DNA from: Bacteroidia bacterium
Lineage (GTDB): Bacteria > Bacteroidota > Bacteroidia > Bacteroidales > Azobacteroidaceae
DNA length: 9,910 nt
Assembly (NCBI GenBank): GCA_025999255.1
Contig: BNXB01000046.1
Span: 1 to 9,910, forward strand
Direction: 5' to 3'
Positions 6,497-9,910 of this stretch are shown piece by piece (the stretch's first letter is position 1; every line of letters starts with the position of its first letter). Position numbers and translations under genes: made by a program. The notes below the pieces were generated by a model, which saw only the letters and a list, made by a program, of their open reading frames with translations, ran no database searches and had not been told where the DNA came from.

Positions 6497-8872
6497 TTAT
6501 TTTATAACCATTATCTTGGTGGCAACGCCTTGTTTCCCATCCGGTGTGGATGCCAGGACTAAATAAATACCGCTGGTTACTTTCTGTCCGTTACGTTTAG
6601 TACAGTTCCAAGTGAACTGTCCTCCTGCCGAAAGCCCTTGAGTGATCAGATTTCCGTTTAAATCCGTGATTTTAACAGTAGAATTCGCCATCAAACCGGT
6701 AATTACAACAATATCATCGGTTGCAGGGCGTACAGGATTCGGATAGGCATATACATCAGAATAATCCGTCTTTCCGGAAATTGCATCTCCCATATAAGAA
6801 ACCAATCCCTTATCAGTGGCGATAAATACCTCTCCTGTGTTGTTATTGATGGCAATAGAATTGATAACATTTGAAATCAAAAGGCTATTTTCAGCAGTAA
6901 AATTCGTGACTTTAACATCATCATTTCCATTGATATCCACACAAAAAACTCCATCGCCTGCCGTTCCAAACCATTTTCTATTTCCTCCATCAACTGCTAT
7001 AGCATTAATTTTTTCTCCATAAAGCAAATAATAAGGATCTGAAGCATCTCCTGAAATAACGACACGATTACAACGGCCTTGATCTACCTGGGCCGGATTT
7101 GAAAATGAAATAGGTCCGTTATCCGTTCCAACCCAAATGGTTCCGGTCAAATCTTCTGCTATACAGAAATAACCGGCAGCCTGAATACTATTGGATTGTT
7201 GATCAATAAAAGATCGTGAGAAATATTCATAAGGAGTGGAACTTTTGTCATCAAAAACAAAGATTCCGGAATTGTCTCCCCGGGGCAAATTAACCCATTT
7301 CCTGTTTTTACTGTCGATGAAAACCTGCTGAGTTATATGCCTCTGACCGGAAAGCGGCTCGTAAAAAATATTCGACCACTCGTTATTCGAAGCATAAATA
7401 TTAATACAATTTTTGACTTCAGAATTGGTCATGTAAAGATTATTTTCTTTATCATAAACCAATCCATCAACCCTGACTAAATATTTGCCCCCCTGCACGT
7501 TGTCAGGATTGGCCGATTGAAGGGAACTGTTACCGGTATCGTAGGAATACCTGGTCACAAACTGGTTGTCCAGGAACTCATAAAGCCCTTCCCCATAACT
7601 GGATGCAAAATAGTGCTTCGGATTGCGCGGATCGACAACAGCCGATACAAAGTCCATACATTGAATTCCTGTTTTTGCTTCTATTTCCCTGTGATCAAAA
7701 TTGAACCAGGAATTATTTTCATAAACCATCAATGTTCCGGGATAATTACTTCTATCAGTTGCACTCCCGGTTGCTCCTCCTGTAATTAAAAGTTTATTTT
7801 GGCTATAAGTCAGATAATAAGTTAAATCCCGTTTCGGGCTGTTGACTTTGATCCCTGCAGTAGAAATACTATAATCCGCAGAAGAAAATTCCCTCTTGAT
7901 TCCCATCAAACCGGACGAATCGGCTGCGGCCCAATAAATAGTTTTATCCTTGACTGAACTTACGCCAAAAGTATTGACAGGTATTGTATATCCTTCGGAT
8001 GAAAAATCAGAAAAAAAAGAAACATATCCCATTCCACTTAACGTTAATTGATTCTGATTTACAGACAATTGCCTGAACACCCCAGGTTGGATCCGATAGT
8101 TTTGCTCGTCATTCCCTTTATAAAAAACGCCGACTTCCGGACGATAATGTACAATCAAATCATTGAAAACCAGAATTTTTTCTACTTTTTTATCTTCCTC
8201 GGAAGACACTATCAGATAAGGTTCCCAATTTTTTCTATCCGATAGATTTGTGTTTGTCAATCCACGTAAAACTCCATCCGAAGTTGCGGAGTACAAATAT
8301 GACCCCAAACGGCAGACTGATTTGGTTTCTTTATCCAGATTATATGTCGCTTTTATTTCTAATTTTCTCAAATCAATTACAACAATACCAAATGCTGTAG
8401 ATAAATAAGCCAGAGATCCGTCGATTTCGAGATTATTGACCGTTTTATTCTGATAATTGACATTGTCTTTTAAAGAAGCGATATTGGTAAATCCATCTTT
8501 TGTCAGAATATCAATATTCGAATTCTGACCATAAACGAGAACCAGTGCTCCGGCCTCTTTGCTATAAGCCATGTACGAAATACCGACATCATTCAACCCA
8601 TCAGCCTTTCCATATAATTTTACAGAATTATCTTCAGGAGAATAGGATAAAAGAGAACCATATCTTTTTTTATCATTGGAATCAATAATTCCTCCATCAT
8701 ATACAGCAAAAACTTTATTTTCAGTTTCCGAAACAATAAAAGCTTCCTGATATGCCTTGTACTCTTTCCATGTTCCGACAGCCCGCTGGGCATTGACTGT
8801 AAAGACAAAAAAGCAAGAAACAAAGCAGGCGTAGAATTTTAAAATCTTGTTATTGGTCAATATTCGTTTCAT
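6497..8872 (-). CDS. porZ: PorZ-like two-component-regulator-propeller protein with T9SS type A sorting domain
   Basis: This is an exported beta-propeller protein of 791 residues, close in size and architecture to PorZ of Porphyromonas gingivalis. PorZ is a member of the cell-surface attachment complex (PorU-PorV-PorQ-PorZ) that anchors T9SS cargo to A-LPS. Residues 1-28 are a signal peptide ([16 protein letters not shown], cleavage before QR). Residues about 30-700 carry repeated beta-propeller blades; the clearest two-component-regulator-propeller signatures are [14 protein letters not shown] (577-590), [15 protein letters not shown] (631-645) and [14 protein letters not shown] (680-693). 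Residues 707-791 form a type A C-terminal domain starting [10 protein letters not shown] and ending KIMVIK, with ITDLNGNLI and SGIYLV typical of the sorting signal. The start codon overlaps the rdgB stop by 23 bases, so it is probably the second gene of an rdgB-porZ unit. Other propeller proteins with T9SS tails exist, so PorZ identity is likely but not certain. Confidence 0.8.
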   Translation of the reverse strand: MKRILTNNKILKFYACFVSCFFVFTVNAQRAVGTWKEYKAYQEAFIVSETENKVFAVYDGGIIDSNDKKRYGSLLSYSPEDNSVKLYGKADGLNDVGISYMAYSKEAGALVLVYGQNSNIDILTKDGFTNIASLKDNVNYQNKTVNNLEIDGSLAYLSTAFGIVVIDLRKLEIKATYNLDKETKSVCRLGSYLYSATSDGVLRGLTNTNLSDRKNWEPYLIVSSEEDKKVEKILVFNDLIVHYRPEVGVFYKGNDEQNYRIQPGVFRQLSVNQNQLTLSGMGYVSFFSDFSSEGYTIPVNTFGVSSVKDKTIYWAAADSSGLMGIKREFSSADYSISTAGIKVNSPKRDLTYYLTYSQNKLLITGGATGSATDRSNYPGTLMVYENNSWFNFDHREIEAKTGIQCMDFVSAVVDPRNPKHYFASSYGEGLYEFLDNQFVTRYSYDTGNSSLQSANPDNVQGGKYLVRVDGLVYDKENNLYMTNSEVKNCINIYASNNEWSNIFYEPLSGQRHITQQVFIDSKNRKWVNLPRGDNSGIFVFDDKSSTPYEYFSRSFIDQQSNSIQAAGYFCIAEDLTGTIWVGTDNGPISFSNPAQVDQGRCNRVVISGDASDPYYLLYGEKINAIAVDGGNRKWFGTAGDGVFCVDINGNDDVKVTNFTAENSLLISNVINSIAINNNTGEVFIATDKGLVSYMGDAISGKTDYSDVYAYPNPVRPATDDIVVITGLMANSTVKITDLNGNLITQGLSAGGQFTWNCTKRNGQKVTSGIYLVLASTPDGKQGVATKIMVIK

Positions 8873-9440
8873 CCAGATAATTTTTTAGTTTTTCAACGGC
8901 TAAAGCACGATGGCTAATCGTATTTTTTATGCTGTTTCCCATTTCGGCAAATGTCTCCGAATAACCTTTCGGTACAAACACCGGATCATATCCGAAACCG
9001 GTATTTCCACGAGGAAACTCAATGATAGTACCACTAATAATTCCGTCGAACAGGATTTCCCGATTCTTCAAAAGAAGAGCAATCACAGTCCTGAAACGGG
9101 CCGAACGATCCGACTTTCCTTCCAATTCATTCAAAATTTTCCGCATATTGGCTTTAGAATCTTTCGATTCACCTGCATACCTGGCAGAATACACGCCGGG
9201 AGCATTATCCAATGCGGCAACTTCCAGTCCGGTGTCGTCGGCAAAACAATCGTAACCGTAATGTTCTTTTATATAATAGGCCTTCATCAATGCATTACCT
9301 TCCAACGTATCCGCTGTTTCTGGAATATCTTCCGTACAACCGATATCCTGCAAAGATACAACATTCCAGGACTTACCGAGAATTTCACGGACTTCCTGAA
9401 GTTTATGCAAATTATTTGTAGCAAAAACTATTTTCTTCAT
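8850..9440 (-). CDS. rdgB: RdgB/HAM1-type XTP/dITP diphosphatase
   Basis: This nucleotide-pool sanitising enzyme hydrolyses XTP, dITP and ITP to the monophosphates and pyrophosphate in the cytosol, keeping deaminated purines out of nucleic acids. Its 196 residues are the family length. Motifs are intact: [11 protein letters not shown] (7-17) with the substrate-binding TNNxx[11 protein letters not shown] (45-54), [10 protein letters not shown] (65-74) with catalytic Asp69, [10 protein letters not shown] (81-90), [11 protein letters not shown] (145-155) and ISHRALA (175-181). The start gives the standard [11 protein letters not shown]-terminus. The 3' end overlaps the downstream PorZ-like gene by 23 bases in another frame. 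On the minus strand, TATTTTTT (complement of 9455-9462) resembles a -7 box but lacks the final G. Upstream lies a 199-bp repeat-rich gap and then a same-strand T9SS cargo gene. Confidence 0.96.
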   Translation of the reverse strand: MKKIVFATNNLHKLQEVREILGKSWNVVSLQDIGCTEDIPETADTLEGNALMKAYYIKEHYGYDCFADDTGLEVAALDNAPGVYSARYAGESKDSKANMRKILNELEGKSDRSARFRTVIALLLKNREILFDGIISGTIIEFPRGNTGFGYDPVFVPKGYSETFAEMGNSIKNTISHRALAVEKLKNYLDETNIDQ

Positions 9441-9493
9441 TTCTATTGAAACGAAAAAAATAGCTGAAAATTATTAAACCGGAGGAATTTTTT

Positions 9494-9510
9494 AGTGGAG
9501 AGTGGAGAGT
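9494..9510 (+). repeat. Short tandem direct repeat (7 bp)
   Basis: AGTGGAG occurs twice head to tail (9494-9500, 9501-9507) followed by the partial unit AGT. It directly abuts the left arm of the 17-bp inverted repeat that begins at 9510. On its own two copies mean little; it is listed because it belongs to the same repeat cluster between rdgB and the T9SS cargo gene. Confidence 0.5.
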
Positions 9511-9602
9511 AGGCTTCGCACGAAACCATCAATCTCCTCTCGTTGCTTCTTAAATGAAGAAAATGAAAGGAATGAAAAAATAACTGTTTCGTACGAAGCC
9601 TA
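9510..9602. repeat. 17-bp imperfect inverted repeat pair
   Basis: The left arm TAGGCTTCGCACGAAAC (9510-9526) is the reverse complement of the right arm GTTTCGTACGAAGCCTA (9586-9602) at 16 of 17 positions. The arms are separated by 59 bp. The right arm contains the palindrome TTCGTACGAA (9588-9597). This pair crosses the 22-bp perfect inverted repeat at 9561-9622: its right arm occupies the loop and first two bases of that hairpin's right arm, so the two structures compete or form a pseudoknot. Confidence 0.85.
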
Positions 9603-9622
9603 TTTTTTCATTCCTTTCATTT
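9561..9622. repeat. 22-bp perfect inverted repeat (possible AT-rich transcript-end hairpin)
   Basis: The arms 9561-9582 and 9601-9622 are perfect reverse complements over 22 bp, separated by 18 bp that contain the palindrome TTCGTACGAA. An outer segment (9551-9560 against 9626-9635) extends the stem, with a 3-nt bulge on the right side. On the minus strand the hairpin starts 18 nt after the stop codon of the T9SS cargo gene, the right place for a transcript end, and its second arm holds a T6 run. There is no separate U tract after the stem, so it is not a textbook intrinsic terminator. It may act as a terminator, as an RNA stabiliser, or be a small mobile palindrome. Confidence 0.85.
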
Positions 9623-9639
9623 ATTCTTTCATTTAATCA

Positions 9640-9910
9640 TCATTTCCTGATGACCTTGAACGTTTTACCGTTGTACTGTAACATGTACGTACCCTTGGCA
9701 TAGCCCGTCAGGTCGATCGTCGTTATTCCTTCCTGCGTGGGGTAAGTTCCCTTCAACGAACCGGTAACATCCATGATGCGGACGGTTTGGTTCGCTTCCG
9801 TATTCGAAACTTTTACTACGCCGGAAGTCGGGTTCGGGGAAACCTGTACTGTGGTTGAGGTAATGTCATCCGTACCTGTCGGGTATTGTACCACGATAGT
9901 CCGGGTGGCC
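9640..9910 (-). CDS. T9SS type A sorting domain of a truncated cargo protein (C-terminal part only)
   Basis: Only the C-terminal 89 complete codons plus stop are in the window; the frame stays open to the right edge, so the gene begins outside. The GTG at 9892-9894 is an internal valine, not a start. The visible part has a short linker (TRTIVVQYPTGTDDITSTT), then the domain VQVSPNPTSGVVKVSN, VRIMDVTGSLKG, TTIDLTGYAKGTYMLQY and the terminal FKVIRK. This is the type A signal that directs passenger proteins through the type IX system, after which it is usually removed by the PorU sortase. The passenger, and so the function, is unknown. The SPNPTSG motif and basic C-terminus are intact, so the signal should work. 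GC content here is about 51% by hand count, clearly higher than the AT-rich parts of the neighbouring PorZ-like gene. Confidence 0.88.
   Translation of the reverse strand, partial: ATRTIVVQYPTGTDDITSTTVQVSPNPTSGVVKVSNTEANQTVRIMDVTGSLKGTYPTQEGITTIDLTGYAKGTYMLQYNGKTFKVIRK

Noticed and set aside
9554..9583. Tiny reading frame MKKMKGMKK on the plus strand
   Set aside because: It is a by-product of the A-rich arm of the 22-bp inverted repeat, lacks a promoter, and is too short to support.
9640..9894. A complete 84-residue protein beginning at a GTG codon
   Set aside because: The frame stays open to the window edge and the product is plainly the C-terminal sorting domain of a longer secreted protein without a signal peptide here.

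Overview
The window looks like a chromosomal segment from a Bacteroidota bacterium, most likely order Bacteroidales. Evidence: two proteins carry C-terminal type IX secretion (T9SS) sorting signals; there is a typical Bacteroidales ECF sigma / short membrane anti-sigma-like / DUF4252 cassette; two start regions carry exact matches to the Bacteroidota -7 promoter box TAnnTTTG; and start codons lack Shine-Dalgarno sequences and follow AT-rich leaders. Genus cannot be fixed from the sequence. T9SS carriage argues for a lineage such as Porphyromonadaceae, Dysgonomonadaceae or relatives rather than Bacteroides itself, but this is inference.

Layout: (1) 1-184 is a non-coding leader with a promoter. 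(2) 185-3203, plus strand: a CPA1-type K+/H+ antiporter with a cytosolic RCK_C domain. After 47 bp follow three tightly packed genes (3-nt gap, then an ATGA overlap): an ECF sigma factor, a single-pass membrane protein that is probably its anti-sigma factor, and an exported DUF4252 protein. A strong intrinsic terminator closes this block at 3246-3280. (3) 3290-3673, minus strand: a small START/SRPBCC-fold protein, divergent from the next unit. (4) 3951-6490, plus strand: alanine dehydrogenase and an RsmB/RsmF-type rRNA m5C methyltransferase, coupled through a TGATG stop/start overlap. (5) 6497-9440, minus strand, convergent with the previous unit (6 bp apart): rdgB (XTP/dITP pyrophosphatase) followed by, and overlapping, a PorZ-like beta-propeller protein with a T9SS signal. 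(6) 9441-9639: a repeat-rich intergenic region with two crossing inverted repeats. (7) 9640 to the window end, minus strand: the C-terminal part of an unidentified T9SS cargo protein.

How the genes fit together: most are housekeeping or envelope functions (ion homeostasis, extracytoplasmic signalling, amino-acid catabolism, rRNA modification, nucleotide-pool sanitation, secretion to the surface). I see no defence island, CRISPR array, transposase, phage gene or RNA gene, and no convincing undescribed multi-gene system. The least explained signals are the crossing inverted repeats at 9510-9622, a 10-bp minisatellite-like tract inside the methyltransferase gene at 5965-6090, and the function of the sigma/anti-sigma/DUF4252 cassette.
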